Shown one piece after another: positions 48,290-59,548 of a DNA stretch of 64,000 bases. Numbering within the stretch: position 1 is the stretch's first letter; each line of letters opens with the position of its first letter. The position numbers were made by a program, and so were the translations under genes. The stretch is from Gadus chalcogrammus. Taxonomy: Eukaryota > Chordata > Actinopteri > Gadiformes > Gadidae. The notes below the pieces were generated by a model that saw nothing but the letters and a program-made list of their open reading frames with translations, made no database searches and had not been told where the DNA came from. The stretch covers positions 4,555,348 through 4,619,347 of the forward strand of contig NC_079414.1 of NCBI RefSeq assembly GCF_026213295.1, read 5' to 3'.

Positions 48290-49064
48290 GTGAGCTTTCC
48301 CCAAACGTGCCGTTTCGGTGTCTGGAGCTTTAATGCAAATGAGGAGGAGAGAGGCGGGTCAAGGAGGAGGGTGGGGGTGTGCCCCTGAGCAGCTTGCGGC
48401 CAAGGTACCATGCGCTCTGTTTACAGTGGATTTATCGCAATGGAGAGGCGCACACAGCCTTTGGCCGTGTTTTGTAAATATTCTATAACCCTCCGGGTGC
48501 TCCGGTGGGAGTCCTGGAGCTCTATATCTAAATAACATCATATTATACATAGATATCTATCTCATATCATATATATTATCACGGCCAATAGCTGTGTGTG
48601 CCTCGAGACAATATTCTGAATCTTAAATGACTGCGTTGGGTTTTCAGACTCTTCCACGTCCACATCAATCTGAAGTAGTCTGAACCACGACATGGAGGAG
48701 AAAGGGATTGTTGCCCGCAATTTTCTACCGCCAGAGCCTCAGTGCCGAGTGACCACCAAGTGACCATCAATCTGAAGTAGACTGAACCGCTCACTGCTGG
48801 CTGCCCACTGCCCACTGCCGGCTGCCCGCTGCAGGGCGGTGGTGGTTCCTCGCAACAGCGGGCGGCGGGCAGCATATCGCAGTTCTTGTAGTTCAGGGAG
48901 TCAAAGCCAAAGTTCCTTTCCCCCAATTCCTTCTCAACCATGGCTGAGATAACCCCAACTACAGTCTCGTTGTGGAAATACCAGAGACGTCAAAGAACCG
49001 ACGTCCGCCATAACACCAACAGCAGAACGAAGAAATGTACAACACTTGCATTACATTGTGTAAT

Positions 49065-51003
49065 AGGGCTGGCCCAAATGCCATTTTTAAGGCTTTGAAT
49101 ACTCGTTTTTCCGAGCAAGTATTCGAATACTCGTTCCAGAAAAACACACCATCAAAAACAACATTAATAATCCCTATATACTCCCTGGAACAGATTTTGA
49201 CATTATCTGCATATTTTGTTGAAGATTTAATAGCTTTTGAACGTTCATTAGTAGGCCTAAGTAAGTTGGAGTTCCTTACTTTTTCCCTGTGGAAGCGAAC
49301 AGCTGTTGTTCCATTCAAAATCAGCTGTCCTCTCTGCCACCTCAGCCCTTACGGGAGCATGTATTAATTAAGGACATAGAGACTATCATTCATGGATCTA
49401 ACTGTGCGTTCACACCAAACGCGACATTTGTCGCCCGTTCGTGTTGTCGCCGAAGTTTTACATACAAGTTTTGTCGCGCCACAAATCATAATCTGTCGCT
49501 GGGCAAGTTTTGTCGAAATTGCCGCGCCACAACAAGATTACCACCATTGCATGTCTTTACCTTTTGTGGAAGAGGGAGAGAGTTCGGAGGCCCCGACGCA
49601 GTCTATTCATAATATTGTAATGACCACGGAAGAGGCAGTGAATGAAGTATTGGTTAGACAGATATTTATTGGATAGGCCTACCTAATAAACCGTTGGAAC
49701 ACACAAGACCGGAAACCATAGCAACGCCGGTAAACTAACCCTGAGAAGCCCAATCCCTATTAGAGCTCCCCGCGCTACGGCCATCCGGAGGCGCACAGAG
49801 CTTTTGGCCATGATATTATATATACAATTATATTATATTATATACTATTATATATAGAGCTCCGGGAGCCGCAAACGGCAACAATCACTTTCTCCTCCAT
49901 GCTGCAGTTCACCCCAGACTGCACTGCACTGAGTTTGACGGTTGAACGCTGATTGGCTGTTACGTTACACATGTCACTCAGTGGCCACGCTGTTGATCGC
50001 TGATTGGCTGTCATAATGCGAAATTCGCGTCAAAGTAGAAATATTTCAACTCGAGCAAATTTGTCGCGCCACAAATCCTCGTGAACGCGCTCGCCTGTGC
50101 ACGGCGAAATTGTGGCGCGACAAATCCAAACTTGTCGCCGGTTTTCTCTCGCGAGAAATTCGCCCCATACGTGTCTCTACGTTCACTTTGTATGGGATCT
50201 TGTCGCCCCGTCGCGTTTCATGTGAACGCACAGTAAGGGTGGGTTTATTTATTGCATAAAGACCCCGAAATTAAACACAAGTTCCAAGCTGGATAAAAAA
50301 AGCTTCTGTAAGGACAATCACACCAATGGCATCATCGGAACCGCACGGCCGTTAGCCTCCCGAAGGCGACAAAAGCATGTTTTTACTACTTACGGATCAA
50401 AAGTTATTTAATAATTTATTAACCTACACGCGTGTGGTGTCCTGTACAGTAGCTCGGGCTCATATAGTTTCAGTTATTATCAAGCTATTAAATGTTTTTT
50501 TCAAGGCTGTGTCAACAAATAGGCTAGTTATAGGCCGCATAATTGGCTACTCACATGTTTGATGTGATTCATCAAACTTGTCATTCCTCCGTGAAATGCC
50601 AATTTCTTGTCGCAAATTTGGTACTGAGCATGCTGTCGATCGTTGGCCAATTGAAAATGTTCCCAAAATGAAGATTTTTTGGGCATTTTGAACCAGCACC
50701 TTCAATGTCTATGTTGAAGTAAGTGCGCTCACTGCGCTGCGCTCGGAGGTGAGGTGATGGATGCGCTGTGACACTTAGTGATGTAATATCCTCCTAAATG
50801 AGCAATATACTACTATAGTAGTATATATAGTACTACTATAATAGTACTAACTATTATATCCCAAATATTATATCATTTGCAGACATTATATTGCAGTTCT
50901 AGCTTCTTGCAAAAAAAAATTGTTGAGCAAAAAAAAATGAATACTGATTTAAGCTTTGAATAAAATTTTCCGAACGAGTATTCGAATAATTCGGGCCAGC
51001 CCT
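49065..51003. mobile_element. hAT-like element with AGGGCTGGCC ends
   Basis: Left end AGGGCTGGCCCAAATGCC, followed by AGTATTCGAATACTCG. Right end on the opposite strand AGGGCTGGCCCGAATTATTC, followed by GAATACTCG. Flanks TGTGTAAT (49057-49064) and AGTGTAAT (51004-51011) match at 7 of 8 positions, as expected for an 8-bp hAT duplication. No transposase recognised. A TAA-flanked MITE is nested at 49402-50233. Confidence 0.75.
49402..50233. mobile_element. Harbinger-type MITE (CTGTGCGTTCAC ends, TAA duplication)
   Basis: Ends CTGTGCGTTCACACCAAACG and, on the opposite strand, CTGTGCGTTCACATGAAACG, flanked by TAA at 49399-49401 and 50234-50236. The subterminal DNA is rich in TTGTCGC/GCGACAA on both sides. 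Around 49780-49900 it contains a fragment of the TTAA family (GGAGGCGCACAGAGC with TTTTGGCCATGATATT). Frames inside are not genes. Confidence 0.82.
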
Positions 51004-51303
51004 AGTGTAATCACACATACACACACGTAGCGATCGCAAGGTCGTAGCTCATTGTCTCATTTGCTGGTCAAATTCTCTGGGTGGGCATGGCAGAGAAAGG
51101 GGAGGTAACTTGGCCCCTTATGACTACATATGGGGCAACATTCCAAATCAGCGCGCTTGAGCTTCCATGTTTTCAAAGGCGTGCAGGATACCTAGTGCTT
51201 GTTTTACACCACAAGTTTTAGCCACAGGGGGACGATAGGCAGGCTAGGGGAACTCATATTGATGTTAGAAAACCTCATAAAGGGAGATTTTCAAGTCATG
51301 CAA

Positions 51304-51652
51304 CATTTAAAACACTAAGGACACAGTATAGGAGACTTTAAAACACTAATGACACATTGTAGGAGATTTAAAACACTATGGACACAGTATAGGAGACTTT
51401 AAACACTAAGGACACATTACAGAAGACCTGCAACACTAAGGACACATTAAAGGAGACTTTAAAACACTAAATACACATAATAGGAGACTCATAACACTAA
51501 GGACACATTATAGGAGACTTTAAAACACTAAGGATACAGTATAGGATACTTTAAAACACTAAGGACACATAATAGGAGACTCAAAACACAAAGGACACAC
51601 TACAGGAGACTTTAAAACACTGGACACAGTATAGGAGACTTGAAAACACTAA
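51304..51652. repeat. Minisatellite, unit about 31 bp, second part
   Basis: About eleven copies of the unit TTTAAAACACTAAGGACACA plus TATAGGAGAC, more diverged (CTCATAACACTAAGG, CACTATGGACAC). Confidence 0.93.
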
Positions 51653-52629
51653 AGGTACGGCCACACTGAATGCGTTACGCGCGTTAGAGGCGTTGAAAAT
51701 CTGCATATTTGCATGGGGAACCATTGGTTTAGGCGCGTAGATGTGTTACACGCGCTAATGCAGCGCGTTAGGCACGTTAGACGCGTTTTACGCACCTAAA
51801 TAACGCCCCCAACGCACCAACAAGCCCAACGCACCAACGTGCAGAGTTAAAAAATTAAACTTTTGACGCGCCAACGCGTGACGCTTAGCCGCGATAGCCA
51901 ATCAGCGTTGAGCTTGACGCAATGTCACTGGCAGAGAGACGGAGGACGCACAGAAGCAGAAAGAACATGGATAAGCAAGTCATTGATTGAGTGTGTGCTG
52001 AACGATGAGGAGGTGGTGAAACTCACCCAGCTGTGAGCCCCTACCGAGGATGTCATGCACTAGAGTTAAGATTCTCTGCCCGAGCCCGAGCCCGTCCGAT
52101 ATTTCCCACCACAATCCTCGGGCCGGGTCGGGCCGGGCCTTTGATCGAGCGTTTGTGTTGTTTTTTTTAATCATTGCTTTATTGGCCTAATCTGAGGAGA
52201 AATCTATGCCATAAACAGAAATATAATTGGCCTTTTTACACGGGTCTTCTCAATGCCGTGGAACGCTCCGTTCACTTGCATGGGTAGTAGTCTGGTAACT
52301 TGTCAACCCCAGTGTCTTTGGTTGCTAAGCGACGTCAACGTCTTTGGCGGACAATTTCTCTGCTAATCAAAACTACGAATGCTGGTAACAAATAAATTGT
52401 AAAAAGACACACCATGTGAAGTTATTGTATCGTGTAATAAGCGGGATAATGTATAAAACGTCGCCGGTCATTATCGAAAATAAGGTGCTTCAGGGGGGCG
52501 GGCTCATCTAGCTGCGTAGGCGCGTTAGGCGCGTTGAACCATTTTTGTGACACACAATGATCAAGCGTTAGGTTAGGCGCTTTACTCACGTAATCTAACG
52601 CTCGTAACGCGTTCAGTGTGGCCGCACCT
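51653..52629. mobile_element. Harbinger-type MITE (AGGTRCGGCCACACTGAA ends, TAA duplication)
   Basis: Left end AGGTACGGCCACACTGAATG; right end on the opposite strand AGGTGCGGCCACACTGAACG; both continue as CGTTACG. TAA flanks both sides (51650-51652 and 52630-52632). The interior is rich in ACGCG/CGCGT words near the ends. Removing it and one TAA restores a perfect array unit CACTAAGGACACAG, so the empty site can be read in the neighbouring repeats. No protein recognised. Confidence 0.9.
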
Positions 52630-52745
52630 TAAGGACACAGTATAGGAGACTTTAAAACACTGAGGACACATACTAGGCGACTCAAAACACTAAGGACACA
52701 GCATAGGAGACTTTAAAACATTAAGGACACCGTATAAGAGACTAA
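52630..52745. repeat. Minisatellite, unit about 31 bp, third part
   Basis: Three to four further units (TAAGGACACAGTATAGGAGA, TTTAAAACACTGAGGACACA) ending at AAGAGACTAACAAGC. Confidence 0.9.
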
Positions 52746-52758
52746 CAAGCAGCCACAA

Positions 52759-52761
<3 letters not shown>

Positions 52762-52847
<86 letters not shown>
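52762..52847. repeat. (GA)n microsatellite, about 86 bp
   Basis: A pure GA run immediately after the last minisatellite units. Confidence 0.98.
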
Positions 52848-52850
<3 letters not shown>

Positions 52851-53006
52851 CCAGAGCTGACTCTGGACTTGTTGAATCCTGGAACTAGACTGCAGCCAAC
52901 ATCAGGAGAGGGAGGCCAGTAGGGCTGCAACAACAAATCGATAAAATCGATTACCTAAAGCGTTGGCAACGAATTTGGTCATTGATTTGTTGAGTTGCGC
53001 GATTAA

Positions 53007-54091
53007 AGGCCCATTCACACCCTACGGTAAATACGGATACGGACCATTCCGTCCGGTCCCGAAAGTGTTTCGTCAATGGGTCCATTGCCTTCGAGCATAC
53101 AAATCTGGAGTGCTCCGGGAGAAACGGAGCAATACCACCGGAAATCGAGGTGGCAGTATAGAGTCAAAAGTCAGACCATTCGCGAAAATAGATAGAGTAG
53201 TATAATATCTGTTATGTATATATATTGTATATAACGTTTTATACTTATATTATAGGTATATATGCCTGACCTTTTTATATTATTGTTCCCCTGCTTTGGC
53301 AATGAGTTGTAACTGGTCATTTAACAACATTTTGAGGAGATAATCTGCGGGTTGGTGAGGGGTGCACATGCCACCGCCGCCTAGGCCTACAGTTTTTGCA
53401 CCTTTTTTTTTGCCTATCGGATGACACAAAGCAGAATCATCTCTACAGATGCCATGTTTGCGATTGTCGATGCCGTTAATTTGTGAAAAGACAGTCACTT
53501 CCCTCTAGAGCAGGGGTCTCAAACTCAACTTACCTGGGGGCCGTTGGAGGTAGAGTCTGGGTCAGGCTGGGACGCATCAATTATTCCACAGAAAAAAGGA
53601 GCACAACTGACCCAATCTAAGTTAATGATCGGGCTATATTTTGATCACGTTGGCTATGTAATCGCTGACAACAGGGGACATTTCATAGTGGTTGGTGGAA
53701 ACCGGGACATTTTAGCGTCCTTTGGCTTTTGTCGGGACTCAGGACACGCAACTCAAAATTGGGACTGTCCCGGCAAAACCGGGACATCTGGTCACCCTAT
53801 CACAAGTGATAAAATAGCGTGGCACGCCACTCAGCAAAAATGTGCATTTGACAACAACGCGCGTGCCGCATTAACACTAGACTTTGATGTCAAGTAGGGG
53901 GCCACCAAATATCATCCCGCGGGCCTCAATTGGCCCCCGGGCCGCGAGTTTGAGACCCCTGCTCTAGAGGATGTATTGCGTAACATCCATAACAACGCTG
54001 AAACCGGACGGTGGTATGAAGGGTAGTCCCGGAGAAAATATTTGGTACGGACGGAGTAATTTCGTCCGGATCCGGAGGTATGAATCAGCCT
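53007..54091. mobile_element. Harbinger-type MITE (AGGCCCATTCACACC ends, TAA duplication)
   Basis: Left end AGGCCCATTCACACCCTACG, right end on the opposite strand AGGCTGATTCATACCTCCGG, followed on both by CGGACSGAAT/CGTCCGG words. Flanked by TAA (53004-53006 and 54092-54094). A hAT is nested at 53511-53961. Confidence 0.82.
53511..53961. mobile_element. hAT MITE (CAGGGGTCTCAAACTC ends) with perfect 8-bp duplication
   Basis: CTCTAGAG on both sides (53503-53510 and 53962-53969). The terminal inverted repeats CAGGGGTCTCAAACTCAACT and CAGGGGTCTCAAACTCGCGG are typical of a hAT family. The interior contains the end of another repeat (CCGGGACATCTGGTCACCCT at 53780-53799), a phrase found in a separate fish and vertebrate repeat family, so there may be a fourth nesting layer. 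The open frame at 53544-53897 is not a gene. Confidence 0.9.
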
Positions 54092-55164
54092 TAATACGTC
54101 ACTCATAGGTGTGGCACTGTTTACAGCCAGCCGCCGACAGGTGCGTTCATGGTTCATGAACGCCCACAGCGAATTTAGTGTTAGCGACCACAGCTTGTAT
54201 TTTGGTCATATCTTATCATTGGACTGGGCTTATATAAAAGTGTTGTACCATCACTGTCTTTGCGTTAAAAAAAACCTCCTTAAACTCAGTATCTGTCTAG
54301 TCCAACCAAAAACCCTGTCGGCTGCTGCTGCTGGTGATGGTGTGCAGACGGGCTCGTAGTCGGCACCGCGTTCATCAACAGTCATTCAATGCAGTGGTAG
54401 TAATCACACAACCGGACGGTGTAGAAAGTCCCGTCAGTTAAAAATAGTAATACAGTTTTTAAATCCATGTTCAAATCAGCAGGATATAGAGCTAGTTAGC
54501 TTAAAAAAGTAGCAAACAGTGTCAAAAGTGATGCATTCAGGTCGGCTCAGTAACATGATTTATGTGTTCAAATTCACCACAAAAAATAAGAAATTTGAAA
54601 TTTTGGCGAAAACTTTCCCAGCAATATAAAAAAGATAGTAAAGATAGAATTATGACCTGCTTAACCTCCTATCTTGAGCTATGATCCTCTTATAAGCAAT
54701 TAAAGCAATAATACAAATTCCATTTCAACAAAATAATAGAAAAGTATCATTATCGATAAAGACTTGGATCGTTAAGGAGTCTCGAAAATGGTATCAATAT
54801 CAATAATAATTAACGATCTCCATTCTCCTGTCATCTGAGAGAAATTAAGATGATTTAATTCATTTTTAACCGTTAGTATTTACCGGCTAAAGATCTTATT
54901 GGTTAACCGGTTAACCATGGACATCCCTTATATATTGTATATATATAAATGTATCCTACATTGCATGTTTTTTTATTTAATTATCATTTAATATAACTTT
55001 TAATTGTTCCGGGACGTTGGAGCAATAACCTGGTGTTTTTACACTTCAGTCTGCACTGTGAATTTGAAGTAATGTTCAGTTTTTGAATAAAGATGCGTCA
55101 ATTACAAATGTCGACCGATTAATTGATTATTAAAATAATCGTTAGTTGCAGCCCTGGAGGCCAG

Positions 55165-55579
55165 ATATGAACGATGGGACTAAAGAACACGCCATTTTGG
55201 TTCTTAAGTCAATCACTCAATGTTCATGACAACCTCACCATCATCTGTTGTCGATTTTCCGCACACGTATTTCATATATCTGTTCCACGGACATACCTGT
55301 ACAAATCTTCATCCCAATCCGATTGATTTCTAGCATTTCTTTAAATCAACCCTTTTTCTTCTTTTTTTTTGCAGAATCTTTTCCGTGCTTTTACAATCCA
55401 TGTTTTTTTTACATATTTATTAAGATATATTCAATTTACAATATTTTTCACTAAGCTTTGTACTGGTGAAAATTCCCATAAATGTTTTAAAAGCTAAAGC
55501 AAAAGGTACAACTTTCTGAGAGTCACAGCCCTGAAGCCCCCTCAAGTCACCCTGCTCACATGGTCCATTTACAGGGCTT
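55165..55579. other. Unique sequence, nothing recognised
   Basis: AT-rich, T-rich on the + strand (55330-55460). No gene seen. Confidence 0.45.
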
Positions 55580-55776
55580 ACCTAGACTGGGTACCCCCAG
55601 CCCGCTCTGCCGGCGATATGAATTCGCCCTGCAGAAGGGTCTGGAGAAGAGCAATACATTTCTTTCTGCTTCCGATATGTTTTTGTGGGAGCCAATCACT
55701 AAGCTGGCCTCCCCAGAACAACGTGCAATCTACAATTGATCTTGATCTGGCAATAGCCAGGCTAGGGCTTACCAAC
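55580..55776. mobile_element. Candidate short MITE
   Basis: Imperfect inverted ends: CCTAGACTGGGTACCCCCAG on the left and CCTAGCCTGGCTATTGCCAG on the opposite strand on the right. The interior phrase GCCGGCGATATGAATTCGCC and the CTGCAGAAGGGTCTGGAG stretch look like a fish interspersed repeat I have seen in other loci. No clear target duplication. Confidence 0.45.
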
Positions 55777-56393
55777 AATGGGACAGACTTGTACTGTTAG
55801 CAACGAAGGACTCCAAAAGGAGGGAACAAAACACAATCCTTGAGATCGCTTATTGAATATGAGATGTAGAGGCTGACAACTCACCAAAAATAACCATGAC
55901 AACGTTGGCTCATATTTAAAGTTGGCTCATCTATTACTCAGTCGATTATGCAGACCGATAGCGTCAGACCCATGTTGTAATTAGCTACGAATCACACGTC
56001 TTTGTCATAATGACTCTCAATTCATCGGTGTCAGCTAAATACTTAACTACGTGTAGTAATCATGGTTTTATTAAAAGAACAGTACACTGTGATTGCTACT
56101 GCTATTCATTCCTATGGAGCTTGGAGCCCATACGCCTCCAAATGTCCACTTGTTTACTGACGGTCTCCAGGGTCCAAACCGACCGGGACTTCATCAAGCC
56201 CGAGGGTTTGATGAACAGGCAGCCAAACTGGCCTTGTCTGCACATTATTGCAGCTGCCGCTTAAAGGCCTACGTGCAGGTTAGCCGGAGGTTTTTAATTA
56301 ATGGGTACATAATGCACTCAATTTTTTTTACATAATTTATAAAATGTCTCCAAAATAGTGTTAAAGTCCAGTTTTTGGCGTTTTTGGCCGTAA
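55777..56393. other. Unique or old repeat sequence, no gene
   Basis: 56090-56390 resembles an old fish repeat (CGCCTCCAAATGTCCACTTG, then TTTTTGGCGTTTTTGGCC), which appears to continue on the far side of the Harbinger at 58455 as GTTTTCTAACGCCAGTCGG. No coding exon recognised. Confidence 0.4.
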
Positions 56394-56551
56394 CAGAGGC
56401 CTGTTTCAGGTAGCTGGTTTTGAGGCAACCCCGAGTTTGTTCGCTCCGAGTTAGTGGAAACTCTGGATTTTCCGTTTCAGGTAGCAGGTTCAGCGCAACC
56501 GAGAGTTAGTTGCTGCGGCAACATACGCCGTCGGTCTAACCTGCTCGGGAG

Positions 56552-56850
56552 GTGGTTAGACCTACTCTGAGTTTGTTGTCTATAAGGCTGAAGGCATCTC
56601 TCCGACAGAAGGAAATGTTAGAAATGGCATGTCCTTTTCTACGAGAGCCTGTGTACGTAGAGGCTTCGATCCTCAGAAGGAATCTCCGTGAGGAACGATT
56701 ATTAAGACCCCGGTTGGATATACTTTATTTTCCTGATAATTTTCTTCACGAGCGCTATCGTTTTTAAGCGCAATCCATCATTTATTTAGACCACCTTCTC
56801 AGCCCCCATGTTAACTGTCAAACGCACCGGGGGCATGCTTGAAGTTTAAG
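56552..56850 (+). pseudogene. Harbinger (HARBI1-like) transposase N-terminal exon
   Basis: Reads EMLEMACPFLREPVYVEA, then ILRRNLREERLLRPRLDILY and FPDNFLHERYRF, stopped by TAA at 56765. The same frame continues AQSIIYLDHLLSPHVNC and QTHRGHA. MACPF...RRxxRxER...FPDxFLxERYRFS is the conserved N-terminus of HARBI1-like transposases. The catalytic domain is not readable downstream. Inactive. Confidence 0.78.
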
Positions 56851-57534
56851 TTTAAGTTTTTTGACGCAATTAACGCATGAGTAGAATGATCTGCCCCGTG
56901 CATCCCACCCGCTCTGTAGGCTACTACAGTCACTTTAACGTTGTGGCTTTCCCATGATCAGAGTAGCTGACTAACCACGGACCTATAACTGCTGCAAGTC
57001 AAGAAACTCATTTTAAGAATGCAAGGCAGAAAAGTCCCTGGTACTGCTTTTAACCAGATGCTGTTCTTCTCTACACGCACATGCTCAGCATAATCGTATG
57101 CAATGTTCACTGAAGTAAAACCCTTTGAGTAAACTGTTCAACAAAATAACTTGTCCCACCACAGCCCGTGTTCTAATAAAGACAATCTACCTTTTATGAG
57201 GATTTCTTTATTTCCTGAAAGCACAAAGTCATTCATATTGGGTATGTTTTTAGAGCAGGGAACAGTATCCCAGTTTCCACCTCACCCACCTTTAACTTAT
57301 GTTCCACGTTCCTTTTGCATCTTTTGAATTGTTACAATTGCATGAAGGTTGGTGAGGGCATCTGGTTCAAGTAGCCTAGGGCGATGACGCCATCAGTAAC
57401 TGGAAGAAGATGATTAGACAGTGAAATTATTACTTGAGCCAGAATATTGCCCCATCTAATTTGTAACGTGCTGTGTTGCGTGTACATATTTAATTATTTT
57501 GAATAACCAACCTCTTATAAAGGCATTTCTATCC

Positions 57535-58391
57535 TGGAGGGTGGGGGGGGTCAGAGGAGCTCCCCCCAGGGATGCCCTCAGCCACAGGACGCATACTCTG
57601 TTCGCTGAGGGCCATCCCCTCAGCCTCTGTGAGGGCTGCAGAGGTGGACCCCCTCCAGTCTTCCGGGCCTAAGCGCTATTTTGAAGACATGTATATATAT
57701 ATATGTAATGCATTTTGCCTAGGTGTAGCCTTCTAATATATCTAAATCCTATTAACTATTGGCAGTGTTGGGGTGGCTGGGAAATGTACTACATTTACTG
57801 CTTAAATATAGGCCCATCACATGTTGAAAATAGCTGTTAAATTAGGTAGAGCAGGCAAAACAGCACAATTGATTTGATTTCAATTAAACATTAGTTTACA
57901 TTTTTGAACTATATTTTTGTACTTCATCTTCATTTGCTGCCAAGTCCTCTTGGGGCAACTTGGGGTTGCGTAAATTGACACACACATACACACAATTTAC
58001 ATATTGAATGAGTGGAAGATATTAAACTATCCTCTTATTTTATTTTACTAATTTATTTTACACAGGCATTGACTTGTTCAGCTATTTCATGCCAAGCAAT
58101 CTCTCGCGTTCTCGCTGCCGCGGCGGTATTGTTTTTTTTTGTTTAAAGGGGTAACTGCTCGGCATACGCGTTCATTAGAATTTCCAATTCCGTGGGGAAA
58201 AGTAAGTGGATCTCCGCTTTTGGTCCATGTTTGATCATGTTATCAGAGATCCATTGATGATGGCTCTTTATAGTCAACAGGCATGCCCCCAACCCAGCGT
58301 GAACACACTCCGAGTTGATTAAGCCAACGCTGATCGCCTGTTCTGAAACCGAAAACCCAGAGTTGCTTTTCAACCCTGAACTCTGAGTCAA
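57535..58391 (-). pseudogene. Harbinger Myb/SANT-like protein, broken
   Basis: At the upstream end, AEIHLLFPTELEILMNAYAE (about 58225-58150) is the start of a SANT-like domain. The middle is lost or unreadable. At 57665-57535, KTGGGPP in one frame passes to STSAALTEAEGMALSEQSMR and PVAEGIPGGSSSDP in another, the Gly/Pro and acidic linker of these proteins. Convergent with the transposase exon at 56552. Confidence 0.75.
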
Positions 58392-58477
58392 CCAACTCAG
58401 AGCGCAGGATTAAACTCAGAGTATGTTAAACCAGCTACCTGAAACAGGCCTCAGGTGTTTTCTAACGCCAGTCGGTG

Positions 58478-59548
58478 ATGACATCACGTTGGGGAGACGT
58501 GGTGGAATGTAGCCTCAACCTAGTACTAGAACTATGGTGTCTAAGAGGTGGCAAGAACCACAAATAACATGCATGATGGCCCACAGCCGTATAATTTCGA
58601 ACCTGTCAGACGTGAGAGGGCCAATGAGGAATTGCTGAGAACTGATGGCGGTCAAAGACAATTAAATGCATGGTCAGAGGAGAATGAGCGGAGAGTTGCT
58701 ATTGTTTAGCAACGCAGCAACGAGCGCTGGAGCTAGTCAATGAGCAGCAGTGCATACAATAAGGACACTTTTATTTATTTTTACTGTCAGTGAATAGCAC
58801 AGAGTAAAAGTCAACGCTTTCTTTATATCTAGTGACAGCGATTATGTCGGTCAGATAAGTACCGGTGAACTTAGTCAGAAGATGTAGAAATAGAAGGCGT
58901 AATGCTAGCGGGCTACCTTGCCAGTCCCACTTTTGAAACACCAGATAATTATTAACTAAATCTTACCCCCGACATTGTAATCAGATTTCCGATTAGTTAT
59001 CCCACGTTTTGATGGTAGCCTACTAGCTCCAGTAACAACATCTTTGCCTAGTGTTCATAAGCTTTATTTTACCGTGTGCGAAATACCTGTCAATATTCGG
59101 GGGTCCCCATCTTCCGATTGCTGCGTAATACCGATATACATTTTGCAGTAGGCCTATAACATCACAATATTTCATTGGGGAACAGGGTTAACGTGACCAA
59201 AGGTCACGTGGATACTACACGTGAACACTCCGAAAATAAACAAGATAACATGTTTTGCCGCGATTTAATTGTTTTTATTAGCGGTTTATTTGTTGTTATT
59301 AGACATTTTGCAATGAAAACAATATCGAGTTTGAGATGTCAATCATGGGATATTGCCCAATATCCCAAGATAGCGAACCAATCAAATTGCGCCAACTGAG
59401 GAGGTTCACGTGTAGCATATACTAACTATACATAATATCTATGTATTTATCTCTGTATCTGTAGAATCTGCTGAACACTCTCTTACTAGTCTCTACTCTC
59501 AAGGGTCTCAATGCGGCTTTGATCCGTGTCTCCCCAACGTGATGTCAT
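58478..59548. repeat. 1.07-kb segment bounded by a perfect 21-bp inverted repeat
   Basis: ATGACATCACGTTGGGGAGAC at 58478-58498 (listed as 20 bases plus C) and its exact reverse complement at 59528-59548. This suggests a DNA transposon or MITE or a fold-back unit, but I cannot place exact ends or a target duplication. No gene inside: the open frame at 59175-59399 has no recognisable domain. Confidence 0.6.

Larger units (their letters stand above)
48290..51303. mobile_element. TTAA-family repeat with nested hAT, left terminus missing
   Basis: Homologous to 24105-26600. From 48290 it reads GAGCTTTCCCCAAACGTGCC, GAGGCGGGTCAAGGAGGAGG, GGTACCATGCGCTCTG, an ATAGATATC block and the GTTATCTCAGCC module. 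After the nested hAT it continues to GGAACTCATATTGATGTTAG and the terminus near 51297 (on the opposite strand AAATGTTGCATGACTTGAAA). The terminus abuts TTTAAAAC of the minisatellite, so the TTAA of an array unit was the likely target. About 240 bp of the left end are absent. Confidence 0.75.
52920..55156. mobile_element. hAT element (AGGGCTGCAAC ends) with perfect 8-bp duplication
   Basis: GAGGCCAG stands on both sides (52912-52919 and 55157-55164). Ends are TAGGGCTGCAACAACAAATC and, on the opposite strand, CAGGGCTGCAACTAACGATT, both followed by ATCGATT/AATCGATT-rich DNA. These are termini of a widespread vertebrate hAT MITE. No transposase is seen. Nested insertions occupy 53007-54091. Confidence 0.9.
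56397..58451. mobile_element. PIF/Harbinger element, decayed, with both genes
   Basis: Terminal inverted repeats AGGCCTGTTTCAGGTAGCTG on both ends, continuing GTTT. CAG flanks both sides (56394-56396 and 58452-58454), a 3-bp duplication of Harbinger length but not the usual TWA. A transposase exon on the + strand and a Myb/SANT-like gene on the - strand face each other. Subterminal DNA repeats GAGTTTGTT/AACTCAGAG words. Confidence 0.85.

Noticed and set aside
53544..53897. 117-codon open frame as a host gene
   Set aside because: It lies entirely inside a hAT MITE bounded by perfect target duplications and includes part of its inverted repeat.
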